A program made the position numbers and the translations under genes. A model generated the notes under the pieces. The model was not told where the DNA came from. It saw only the letters and a list, made by a program, of their open reading frames with translations, and searched no databases. Positions 18,997 through 30,105 of a DNA stretch of 48,213 bases are shown here, piece by piece. The stretch is from Chromera velia (lineage: Eukaryota; Sar; Chromeraceae). The stretch lies in the NCBI GenBank assembly GCA_018398765.1, contig JAHBMJ010005864.1:14549-62761 (forward strand), in the 5' to 3' direction. Position 1 is the first letter of the stretch. Each line of letters starts with the position of its first letter.

Positions 18997-21900
18997 GTTT
19001 TCCTAAGAGCATGTTGATGTGCTGTCTCAATGCAGTTTTCGTACCTCGGGTGTCGGTGCTGTCAGGTGGCTTTCGGGGTCCTGGGAACATGGTGGGTGTC
19101 TGGGAGCAACAGAAAAATGATTTGCTGCCTGCAGTCTGGATGTACTTAGGGGTGAGAAACAAATGAACAAACCCCGAATAATTGTTTGAGGGCAAAGTGA
19201 CTGGTATTCTGGACTTCGAAGCATTCATCTTATCTCTGTTGAGGCAATTGACTTTTCTCTGCAAGTTTGTAGGCCTTGACTGACTTTTTCCTACAAAGGC
19301 CTTCCTGTGATGTCGCAGGTTATCCAAAGTTCAGTCGCTGCGCTGGCGAGTCTCACTCGGTTGAAGCTGATCGGCACGGAGGAGCAGCGACGGGCGGCGG
19401 TGAGGACTTCTGCACTTCTGCAACACCCAAACAGCAACATCAGAGAAGGAGTCAGACGGCTGATGCAGACCATGATGGTCAGTCAGTTGTGCATTCATTT
19501 ATGCACGTCCAAGAAAAGAAATCTGCATATGTATCTGAACGCGTCCTAGTGACCTCGAACTCTGCAATTAATGGGCACTCACCTCCAGTCCTCTCTTTTT
19601 TTCTTCTCCGGTAACTCCCCTCTATCTTTGTAGCATTAGTGAGGTCTTCTTTTTCCCCTCTTCGAACCGATTTTCTTCTTCCTTCTTTTCTTGTGTCCAC
19701 AGGAGACGGACCCAGCCACATTCCAGGCCTTTGTTGCTCCCCGTCTCGCTGAGGCGGCAGGACTTCGTCTTTTGGGTCCCCGTCAGAGCTCCCGTCTCCT
19801 CGGGCTCTCCCTTGCTCCAGTCCCCTCTGCCGTCTCTGCGCAGAACCCCCCCGCGGGACCGTCGCAGGAACAGCCAGACCCAAAAAACCGCCGTGCGCTT
19901 CGGAGAAGAATCGGAGACGAGACAGAGCAGAGGTTCCCTGCATGGGAAGAAGTCTGTCTCTTCAAAGAGGCCGAGCTAACACAAGAAATCAGGAGACGGG
20001 TTGCGTCAAAATCTCTCCCCCCCGGTCTGAGACAAATGGAGCGGAGTGAATTTTCATCCGTACCAGAGGGTAGCGGTCTCCTTGCCGGGGCCTTCTCTAC
20101 CTCACCCCCTGCCACCAAAGATGCCGGGGCCTCTGCGCCCAGTGGTGACACCTCAGGGCCCTCTACGTCTGTCATGCCGGGGTCTTCTGACCGTCTCCTA
20201 TTCCGGTCTCACCAGGTCCCCTGGAGATCCCCAGTAATGCTGGGTCTCTCCCAAGAGCCCTCCCTTCAGACCCGTCCCCTCGAGGGGTTCTCCCCAACAG
20301 CAGCAGCCGCAACAGCAGCCAGGGGGGTTCTGCGGAGCCCAACCAACGGAGACGGGGGAACCAGACGGACTGTTCCTTCGATCCTCTCTGGGAGGAACCC
20401 ATGGGGACCCTCCAGTGTGGGGGGGGCGGACGTTCAAAGGCTGCCTCGGTGGACGGTGGGGGGGCCCGCAGGGTCGCTCTTCGGCCCCATGCAGCTGCCG
20501 CCGGGCTTGTCTGCCCCTGTGGCGGGTGAGTACCTTGGTGCATCTGACCGCGAGGGGTGGACGAGAAACTCGGCTGCGACCGCAACGCTTCGAGAGGGGG
20601 AATGGGTTTTGGGGGGGAAGATGCGAAGCGGGTGGAGGGGGCAAGGAAGGAGAAGGCTGCTTGCAGAACAGCTCAGCGGGGTCATTCAGAACATTCCCCT
20701 CGCAGCTGCGGCAGAGCTGGAAGCAGCTACCAGCATCTCGGTCCCCGATCGTGAGGGATTTGGAGTGCCCAGAGGTGCAGAGGGGGGAGGAGCTGGACAG
20801 CCTTTTCCGTTTCCCTTCACAACTGTAGATTCACCGGATGGATCGCCGAAAGGTTCGGCAGGTGTAAACAGACAATTCTCCATATCCGCCATGCATTCTT
20901 CAAACACTCCCCTAGGGTCACGTCCCCCCCGTGAGATATCCGAAGGGACGCTTGCGGATGGCAATTTTGAGTCCTGGGGCCTCTATGGGTCGCGTTCCCA
21001 TGGCCTAGGGCACTCATCTCTCCCTTCAGGTATGCGTCGAGAGAGGTCAACAAGGCACTCACCCTCACAATATGGAGGCCAAGACTTGACGACGGACTGG
21101 AGAGTCCAGACGTTGAAATTACCCAAGGGAGTCACACCTTTAGGGAATTTGAACCGTCTCGACGGTCAGGCCTTCTCGGCTTATCAGTCGAGACACCCCG
21201 CAGACCTCTTACAAAATGCCTCCACTCTCCTCGTTGCCCCCCTGTCCAAACTCTCTCAGGTGCTTGCAACACAAGCAGCATCACAGTCCACCCGAATGAA
21301 GCAAGCAGCCAAATCCCGACTGGGCGGTGCGGCTTCTCCAATCACACCCATAGACCCCCAACAACAGCTGAGCGAAAGATTCCCATCCCCGACAGGCTCC
21401 GACGACCCACGGGGGGCTGCCGCCAGATCCCCCACCATTGCTGCTGTCGGCACTGACATTGGCGGCCCATCCTCCCCCATCTCCCCCGACGCCCAACTGC
21501 CCTCCGAAATGGCGGGCGCAGGAGCAGGGGGCAGGGGCACGACGTCCTACTCTTCTCTGCTGTCCTCTCTGACTGAGGTGGCTGCCTCTGCAGGCCCCAA
21601 TGCCCTGTCCGCCGTTGTCGCCCGATTGACAGGCAGCGCCGCCCCTGTACAGGGCGACCGCCTGGGAGGGCCCTCTGACTCTCTCCTCGCCCCCTCGGGC
21701 AGCGGAGCGGCGGGGGAGGCGGGGGGCTCCTCTGAGCTGTTTGCAACCCTCGAAGGGCGGCAGTGGCTGTTGAGTAGGACCCTCCAGGCCGACCTCACCG
21801 CCCTCTCCATTGCCAGTGAGTACGCAGGACCGAAGGATCAAGTGGCCGCATCAGCAGATTCGAAAGACAAGCGGCAACAGCAACAGGAAGAAGAGGGGGA

Positions 21901-24304
21901 AAAAGAGAAACCACTCCCGTCGTCGCCGCAAGCAGTAGCACAGTCACCACCGCCGCCATCCAACGCCCCGTCGGCAATTAAGGACGCCGCGCGCGCCCCC
22001 CCTCCCCCTTCGGACCGAATTGCCTCCGCAGTCGAGTTAGTTGTTGTCTGCTCTGCAATGGCATATGAGAGCACAAAGGTCGGCATAGGCCTCTCGCCGT
22101 TCTCCTCCGTGGCGCCTGACTGGAGGCCCCAAGGTCTGTTGGTGGCGGCGCTGCCCCAAGAGGGCCCCGGGCCCGCCGCCATGGGGGGTGCATGGGGGGG
22201 AGACGTGTCCCATCTGGACACAGTAGGAGACGGGCGTTTTCTGTTGGTGGGAGGGAACGGAGGGTCAAGCGGTGTGCAGCCCTCGGGTGGTATGGGAAGA
22301 GGGGCAGGAACAGGGAGGCATACGGGGGGGGCAATGGGAAGTAGCCGCACGGGATCTGTCCATGTTTGGTCTTGTGCTTCGATTGAGAGAGACGTGAAGA
22401 TCGCACCCTCCCGGGTTTGGACACTCCCTGAGGGTGCAGCGTTGACGTCCATGAAAGCTTTGCATGATTGTAAGGCAGTGGCAACGGGGGCGGACGACGG
22501 CTCAGTCCGTATTCACAGGGTTGATACAATGAAACCCCAACACGTAATGACACTACCCCCCTCAAGTCACCGAAAAGGCGACACTACAGGTGGACTTGCA
22601 GAGAGTGGGGGGGGACCGAATCAGCCGTCCCCCGTGGTTGGGTTGGATCATTTTGATTCTGATTTTGAGTCCTTGATTGTGGGTGCGCGTTTGGATCTGT
22701 CCACATTCGGGTGGGATTTCAGATGCAGGAAAGGGGCATGGGAGACCTCTCTCCCCCCCTCTTTCGGTTCGATTTCGGGACTGTGCCTCGACCCCCGGGG
22801 TTCCCGTTGGATGATCGTCTCCACTCTCCACGGCTGTCTGGTTCTGTATGACCTCAGATATATGACGCCTGTGAAGGCATGGACAGTCGGGACGGGTGCG
22901 AGGGGCCCGAGTGCACTGCCGGGGTCCGCCTTGCAACAGCCGAATGAAGAGGGAGGAGACGGGGGAGTGCAGGCTCCTTTGCTCCACACCCCGTCTCCGA
23001 TTTGGTCCATTACTCCGTGCACTTCTATGCATGCAGGTGTGTTCGCTTCCCTCCGGGGAGTGAGACAAAGAAGAAGTGACGATCCGTCTGCCAGCCAGGT
23101 GGCTGCGATTGACGTGTTGAACGGGAGAGCGGTGGCTCTGATGGTTGGCCAGCCTCCGGGCACCTCATCAGGGTCGGGGTGGGGGGGTGATGGGTTGAGC
23201 GGGATGGGTGCGCCTGGTGGTCTGGATGAGTCAGGAGAGGCCAGCTCGCGCTCTGGTGCCATGCAGAACATTCAACCCCCCCCTCAGCTGCCGACTTTGA
23301 AGGAAATCTCCCTCCCTGCTCCTAGGTCCTCCCTCTCAGTAGACGTGAGAGGCCCCAGTGGGTCTCTTTCTTCCCCTCAAATTAGCGTTGATCCTTTGAA
23401 CCCCGGAAATGTGTCTAGTAGGTGGGCGCGGTTTGCGCTTAGTGGGAGTCCCGGGGTATTCCCCGGTAAGGGGTTGTGGAATTTTTCGGGTTTTCCTTCT
23501 TTGAACAGTCTGCAGAGGGATGTGGGGGCGTGTTGTCATGGGAACGCCGGGACTGTCCACGCGATGTGGGCGCAACCTAGAGGTTTGCAGTCTTTTCTGT
23601 TGACTGCAGGGAGCGATCGGGCAGTCAGGTTTTGGGATTTGCGGAATTTTGAAGGTTCGTATGTAGTCACGTCGGAGAGCGCGGCTTTGCCCCGGTCGGG
23701 GTGGACACGCAAGGGGTGGAGGCCCCAGCGTCAAAGTGCGGATGCACCGGGAGGAGCAGGGGGTGGGGGGGGGACCACAGACGGTGTGGGGTCTGCGTTT
23801 GACCCGGCAGGGCAGGACTGCGGTGCGAATGTTGGTTATAACGTCACACCGGTGCCCTGGACAGTGGCCGAGGCCGCAGAGGGCAATCTGGGGTTCATTG
23901 CGGGCATTGTGGTGCAGGAAGAGTGGTCGCCTGGGTGGGCGGGGGGGTCCCCTGCGGCGGCGCGGTATGGGGCGGGCCGTCAGGGGACCAGGGAACGTGC
24001 TCGCAGCTCTCTCCATAGTGAGGCAGACGGAGAAGGGGGTAGGAGTAGGAGACGGGCAGGGAGGGAGAGTGTAGGGGGTGAGGATGACGGTTTCCCGGGG
24101 GGTGGTGTTGAAAGTGTAGCAACCTTGGAGGGGGTGATGGCTGAGGCTGGGGGGCCTGACTCAGAGGCCGGGGCCTTCCCTCCGGGCCCAGCGCTTGCGG
24201 AGGTAAACCATCGCGATGCGATAGTCGCGCTGACGGTAGTCTCCCTGCAGACGCCCATGATTGCCACGGGGGGGAGAGACGGGATAGTCAAGTTGTGGAA
24301 ATAA
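14118..24304 (+). CDS. VPS15: VPS15/PIK3R4, regulatory subunit of the class III PI3-kinase complex
   Basis: Exons: 14118-14848, 14979-15870, 16072-16590 (end approximate), 16698-17267, 17490-18018, 18303-18403, 18730-18945, 19319-19477, 19703-24304. All phases agree and sum to 2773 codons. The start MGNSAAS is a myristoylation site, as in other VPS15 proteins. The pseudokinase-like domain has HGDIRPENVLL for HRD, SDLA for DFG, and the diagnostic FLPEADPADYSLFFET with YLAPER. A Pro/Ser/Gln-rich insert (about 15003-15290) splits it before CGMDMFAVGCVMAELCLHGG. HEAT-type helices follow (EYALTALLPLAHDSEDSVRL; AAELAEFFGRSDFVTEVMPF). A very long low-complexity linker precedes the WD40 propeller (GSVHVWS; AVRFWDLRNF), which closes with the family ending HRDAIVALTV...GRDGIVKLWK. 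VPS15 scaffolds VPS34 and Beclin on endosomes and autophagosomes. The protein is roughly twice the size of animal and yeast orthologues (about 1360-1450 aa) because of the insertions. Confidence 0.96.
18946..18998. repeat. GTCA then GTCT tetranucleotide array starting at a splice donor
   Basis: Directly at the end of VPS15 exon 7 the donor GTCAGT is continued as five or more GTCA units and then GTCT units. The microsatellite is thus continuous with the 5' splice site. Confidence 0.9.
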
Positions 24305-26249
24305 AAGAGCTTAGAGGCTAGCTTAAACGAATCGAGATCGAATTGAAAGAGATCGACATCATAAAGATGTTTTCTGTCAAAAATCTTATGGCAGACAACA
24401 ATCTAGACAACATCAAAAGACTTTCACCTTTAACGGGCATGGTTTTTATAGCTAGTTACGTAATAGTTCTACTTAGCTAGTAGTGTTAGCTACTAGCTAG
24501 CTACGTAGTCTAAAATTGACTCTAAATTTATATGATTGATTCCCGATCGAGAGAGAAGTTACTAACTCTAGTACTAATTAGTTAAACCAAATAAATTTCG
24601 AAGAATCCTGGCAAATTTTGAAGACCTGCTCTAGGACCTGCCAGTGCTCGGCTTGCCTTGGCAGGAAGGTCCGGGATAGTCCGGGATGAGATTCACCTAC
24701 TCACGGAAATTATGATAGAATATGCGGACAGAGAGAGGGAGAGACGGAAGTTTGACGAAATCATTAGTAGAATAAAGAGGCGCGTGCCCATTGAGAAACA
24801 AGTGGAATTTGTGCAATGGGTGGCTGCTTCAGCTGGTAGAGGAGTGGGCTAGCTAGGGAGTGGGGCTAGGAGTGGGGGAGATTGAAAAGAAACTTTAAAG
24901 AAAGGCCGAGAGATGATAGCTCTTATATTCTTGTTCCAGCTAGCGTTCCAGCCTCTAGCGGGTATGAGGGCGGTATAAGGCGGTAGTGAGGAGAACTAGA
25001 ATAGTCCAGTCAAGGACATCAGTCTAGTCACTTACACGGTTTTCTATATAGGAATAATAATGCAAGATGTTTGTCCGGCTTCTGCTCTCATCGATCGAGA
25101 GTTGTTCCATCGAATCACCCTGAGTGTTTCACTAAGCAACTTCACAACACTAGTTACAACATGGATTGACGCATGCATTTTCTCCGTAATGTCTCAAGCC
25201 CTGCTGCACCGATAGGCAATGCAGCAGCACGGGACCGGCCAAGTCGGGCCGACCAATGCATGCCCGCCTCCTCTCTATAAGTGGTTGATTACAGATAGAG
25301 GAATCTATAAGCAGCTTAGGCAAGTTAACATGATTTCATGGTATCATGTGTGATTGAGTCAATTAATGCAGTAAGATAACAAACCAACATTGCATGTCAT
25401 GCCCCATGGTTAGCCAAAGCCTAAGTGGTGGCTCACCGGCTTTAACCGCCTCAATTCAATTCAATTCATACCAAAAATCCTCAAAAAAACCAAAAATCGA
25501 TTCTAAATTCTCTAGTAAAGTATAATAAGGCAATTTGAGGGGATCACGCCGAGGTCCTGCTAAACCAAACAATTTATCCATCGCTTAAATTTTACTGTAA
25601 TAATTCTACTACTACCAATTAATTTAAATTTAATTAATCAATCAATAAAATTGAATCAATAACCATTTAATTTAATTTTATTTGATTTGATTTAAAGTTT
25701 GCTGAAGTAAAAATCCAGAGTTAAAGTTCTAGCTGTAGGTTGTGTTCAGAACTTAACGTAAATGAAATATTGCAAGCATATTTTCTTAAACACAAAGACT
25801 CAATATTTTCTGGAAAAACGATTTTGTGTTTGAAATAGTGGAACAGCTTTGATAAAGTAGCTGTACGTTGATATGGTTAGCATATCATTGCAAACAGCCT
25901 TGAAGAAGGCATGCACGCACCCAGAAGTTTGAAGGTCCCCACATACACGGACAACAAATTGAGAAGGAAATCAAGGCACGGCCATTCATTCTTCTTTCAA
26001 GTTCCCCTTTTCAGCGCAACCATGTGCAGCCATGCTGCCAGTGCAACCTGTCACTTACAAGGTAACGTGCAAGCGCCACCTACTGCATCTTTGCAGAGTG
26101 GCATGCATTCACGCATCCAGGTACGTACATGCAGACGGACAGGGGGATCGTCCGCTTCAAAGTTGTCGACAAATTCCTTTGTTCCCCTCTCAATCGCAGA
26201 CATATCATCCAGGCAACTCGCCCTTGCATGCAGTCGCACTCTGGGCAAA
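24305..26249. other. AT-rich intergenic region, 1.9 kb, no convincing gene
   Basis: This is a convergent spacer between the 3' ends of VPS15 (+) and the alginate-lyase gene (-). It holds a TAGCTAG-rich palindromic stretch at 24449-24513, a 60-codon frame at 24661-24852 without splice support (ends ASAGRGVG), a short GC-rich stretch 25170-25280, and TTAATTTAAATT-type AT tracts at 25610-25700. Bases 25408-25455 resemble the dispersed repeat at 8502-8562. I see no tRNA or rRNA gene. Confidence 0.6.
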
Positions 26250-29200
26250 TCAAGGGGCACGTCCTGTGAGAAAGCCCGATGCGGCACGCCCACCAGCAAC
26301 ATTTTCTTTTCCGTCCCCCCCCTCACCCTCCAACAACGACCGAGGGACCCCCATTGATCCCTCCCCCTTCTTGTCCTTCCAGGACGCTCCCTTGCCTTTT
26401 TTTTCCACTCCTTCGTATTCGGCAGCCGTGTCCCTGTTTCCCTTTCCAGGGACACTCTCATCTTCATCCGAACGCCCTGACAAAATTCCGTTCAGAACAG
26501 GGGCAACGGAGTCTGAGTGGATGCCGAGACGGATGGAGGCTTCTTCGGGGACAACGCAGGGGGGGGGGAAGGAGAGGCAGGAGCGGGGAGGGGAGGTATT
26601 TGTAACACCCCCAGAACAGCAGGAAGACCAGCCCCCAGGCCTAGAGGAGCACCCCTCCCCTCCGCACTCTCCACAGGTTGAGGGACAGCACACGATTCCC
26701 CACTGAGAAAAGAGGCCACCTTTCACTCTCTCACACACAGTCTGGGGAGACAGGCGTCCTCCCATTGCGGCATCGTCTACAACGCAGGGGGGGGGGGAGA
26801 GGGAACAGAAGGACCGTTCAGTCTGGATAGGCCCGGCGCAACATTCTGAGTAGCCCCCTGGACGGAGTTCGCACTCTGCCCCCCCGCACTGCCCGCAAGA
26901 GGCAGAGCAGCAGGTGTTCATCCAAGAGGAAAATGACCCTCCCAGCAGGGCCTCGCACACAAACGGGGCAGAGAACTGGGGAGGGGCAAGGGGGGCATCT
27001 GTGGCAGTCGTAGAGGTAGTGGTGGTCGTGGTCGTGGTCGTTGTAGTACTGGTTGTGGTAGTAGTCGTGGTGGTGGTAGTGGTTGTAGTAGTGGTGGTGG
27101 TTGTAGTGGTGGTTGTTGTTGTGGTGGTGGTGGTGGTTGTAGTGGTGGTTGTTGCTGTTGTGGTGGTGGTTGTGGTGGTAGGGGTGGGGGTGGTAGTAGT
27201 CGTAGTAGTTGTGCCGGGGTCAATTGTGAATGCGAGTTCGTGAAAGTCGACGGTGACGTTCCCTGTCCCCCCTCCCTGGTACGCGCCTGCTTTGAAGTAC
27301 ATGGTGGTGAGGGGATCCAGGTGGGATATGTCTCTGTCTGTAAATTCTGTGAAGGTCTGGTTGTCCACCTGGATGGTCAACCGACTGTTGAGGACGGAGA
27401 CGGAAATGTCAAAAAAACCGTTCGGACAGGGGCACAAGGGAAGGTAGACATTTCCTTTCGGGTCTAGACTTGTTCGGATATTGGCCCAGATGTGATTGGG
27501 GACACCGTCACGGCCGTCCCACCAGATAACTCGCAGGGGAGGGCCTGAGGGAAAACCGTCGTATCTCTTGTTGTGTATCTGCAAGAATGTGAAGTCACGC
27601 ACAGAGGAGGGAGGGGGGTTGATGCGCATCCGTGCTTGAATGCTTCTCACACCTCCTTCCGAGGGTGCCCACTCAGGCCTGTGCCGGAGCTCTGCCCGAT
27701 TGCCGCGAGAAGTGTCGAGTCTGAGGGTCATGTAGAGTCGGTCTGTGAGGTAGAAGTGGTGGGATTGGAACCCGTTGTAGTCGCCAGGTTTGGCGGCGGC
27801 AGGGGAGGAGACGGGTGCCTGGAGGTTGCTCTCGTCCAGCAAGGGGGCAAATTTGGGGGAGTCGTAAGGGACCTCGCAGGAGGGGCAGGGGTGCGGGGTG
27901 GTGGTGGTGGTCCTGCATTAGACGCGGGACAAGGAGGGGAAGAGCAGTGTTGCATACATACAGTTGTCGAACACAGCTGTAGGTCCTTTGGAGAGAAGGA
28001 AAGCTCAACACCCTGACGAAAGACGAGACTATTGGATGCATTGAGGGAAGGCCGTCGGACTGAAGCTGTGAGAGTACAAAGGCATGGTGGTGGAGCGAAA
28101 TAAAGTAGAGAAGAATGTTGAGAGAAACGAAACTTACAGGGACATACACGCTGCTTCAAAAGGAAGAATTAGATCCGATGATCCACCTGGCTCTTTCAAC
28201 AGAAATCACTTGAAAGTTACAGTGAAGACAACAAAAATCCTGACTCACGTTGTGGTTGTTGTAGTAGGGCACACAGGTGAGGTGTCAACAGGCACGTGAT
28301 TCCTCTCACATGGGGGTCTCGACTGGAAGGGCCCCTTCTCAGGGTCCTCCCCGAACCCTCTCATGACCTCAAATGCACTCACAGGAAGTCCACGAAGGTC
28401 CCGGGTTCCCAATTCCTCCCATGCCCCCCCTGAGTATCCTGAGTAGGTAGCAGACAGGGCAGTCAAGGCAATGTTCCCCCCGTCAGAGAGGAACATACCG
28501 TATTTTTTCAAAGCACGCAGAACGACCTGCCCGCCGAGGGAGAAACCAGATATGTCATAATCTGCCTTCAAACGAAAACGGCTTCCGTACACAACAGAGA
28601 AGGGATCTGTCGACCTCGGGCCTCCATAATGAGACGCTGGGTGGACGTAGTGTTCCTCTCTCATGCGATCGTTTGGAAGAATAAAACGAATCGCGTGATT
28701 GATTTCTCCATAACCCGACGCGACTTCATCCGCTGTAAACAAAAGAGGCGCGATCGGAAAACCAGCGGCATCTGCTGAGGTGCACCCCGCCCCCCTTCCA
28801 TTTGCGGGATACAGATGTGTGGTGTTCCACACGACCGCGCAGGTACTGGAGATCCCTGACACTTTGCCGTCTCCACCTAAAGTAACGGAGGTGTCCCAGC
28901 TCTCATAAAGGAGACGGCTGTCTTTGTCAAACACAATCAGATGACAGTCCCCCGAGCAGGAGGGATCCCATGCGGTGCCCCCCTCCAGAGCTCCCTCCCC
29001 ACTTGGAGGCAGGGGAATGGTGTCTAGTGCGTCACAGGCCCCAGAGTAGTACCCTGGCTTTGGGGTGTGGGGGACCCGGTCTGCCAAGCAGTCTACCTCC
29101 AAAAGGGTGATGGACTTATCGATCTGAAAGTTGTTGCTGTTGCCCCAGCCTCCGTTGGCCTCTAGCCAGTCAATGACGCTGTCGCTGTCGGGGTGCACGT

Positions 29201-29333
29201 CCGTGGACTCACTGATGTCCTCGTACCATGGGGACCCCTCGGGAAAGCGGGGAAGGGACATCTGAGCGGCATTGCAAGGCACACAACAGAGGAGAAACGC
29301 CAGACAGAGCTCTAAAATCGATACCGATGACAT
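26250..29333 (-). CDS. secreted PL7 alginate lyase fused to a bacterial-type N-terminal domain and cysteine-rich repeats
   Basis: Two exons, 29333-28249 and 27912-26250 (GTGAGT donor, ATGCAG acceptor, phase kept inside a Thr codon), 915 residues. A signal peptide (SILELCLAFLLCCVPCNA) is at the start. Residues about 25-345 resemble secreted bacterial proteins of unknown function: DCHLIVFDKDSRLLYESWD, TSADAAGFPIAPLLFTADEV, YGSRFRLKADYDISGFS, then ALKKYGMFLSDGG. A Thr linker follows, then a polysaccharide lyase family 7 domain with the three family blocks NRAELRHRPEW, FTFLQIHNKRYDG and TTMYFKAGAYQ. The arginine, glutamine/histidine and tyrosine residues of these blocks form the alginate lyase site. 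A long poly-Thr linker (GGT repeats, 27000-27205) leads to two tandem repeats of about 65 residues, each with a CC..SCG.CGG core, and a charged tail. The likely role is extracellular alginate cleavage, in feeding or wall interaction. The bacterial-like domains suggest horizontal gain. Confidence 0.85.
27000..27205. repeat. GGT/GTA-rich coding microsatellite (poly-Thr linker)
   Basis: On the minus strand this reads almost exclusively as ACC, ACT and ACA threonine codons with a few Ala, Ser and Pro. It links the PL7 domain to the cysteine-rich repeats and is typical of O-glycosylated linkers in secreted polysaccharide-degrading enzymes. Confidence 0.85.
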
Positions 29334-30105
29334 CTTGAAGGACAGCTAGGTGGCGTCGCCTGGTTCTCTCTGGACAGATGACCGTTGACAAACAAGCTCA
29401 GGCTTCAGGAGTCATGCAAGCGTATCTTGGGGTGCTCAAGCTATTTAGACCTTCTGATGCGACGTATATACAGACTCAGCGACTTTAATATTAATACAGA
29501 TTGGTCTGGCCAGCGATCCCCAGAATTCTTCGGACATTCATTTGCCACACGGACAGTCTGATCGAGAGTCTAGTTTGACATGCAGGCAGCAGAGTAACTT
29601 TTGAAGTGAAGGAGATGGGAGCTAGGAGACTGGATATGGCGAGATGAGCTCTATACATGCGCGCAGGAGATGTTCTCGGGGATGTAGACGGGTTGCAACT
29701 TGCAATCGGGTTAATTGCAGGATGGTTGCAGGATGCATGTTGCAAGCAGCATGATGCAATTGATGTCCTTTAATAGTTGTTTCATGTTTGTGTCTTCGAT
29801 TCTGCAGCTAGCACAAGAAGCACTACGTGCCAATGAGGATGCACTTTTGCTCGTCTCTTGACAACTCCTCAGAAAGGATGACATTGGACTCTAGAGGTGT
29901 GTCAAGGAAATGTGTGGCTTGACTGCATGTCCTCGAGGAGACGGGAGTCAGACTCAGACTCAGGCGCAGGTCCTTGGCTCATGCATCGCTCAGGAGATCC
30001 CCTCAGAGGTGAAGCCGCTGAGAATTGTCGGTTTGCATCTCCCGTGAACTTTGAAAGATCGAGCAGGAAGACGTCGCGTGACGCCTCCACCGGAATCGCC
30101 ACATC
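29334..30105. other. divergent intergenic region between alginate lyase and HflX genes
   Basis: The region holds the 5' flank of both genes. A tandem TTGCA-rich stretch (about 29690-29760, TTGCAACTTGCAATCGGG, GGTTGCAGGATGCATGTTGC) is notable. An open frame at 29911-30124 could be a 5' exon of the HflX gene, but no donor joins it to the downstream frame. Promoter elements cannot be defined. Confidence 0.45.

Noticed and set aside
20172-22565. Several long minus-strand frames opposite VPS15 exon 9
   Set aside because: High GC leads to open antisense frames. They are Pro/Arg/Ser-rich without domains, while the + frame carries WD40 repeats.
24661-24852. Independent small gene (charged helix ending ASAGRGVG)
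   Set aside because: No ATG at the start of the frame, no splice signals, and AT-rich spacer surroundings; possibly a fossil.
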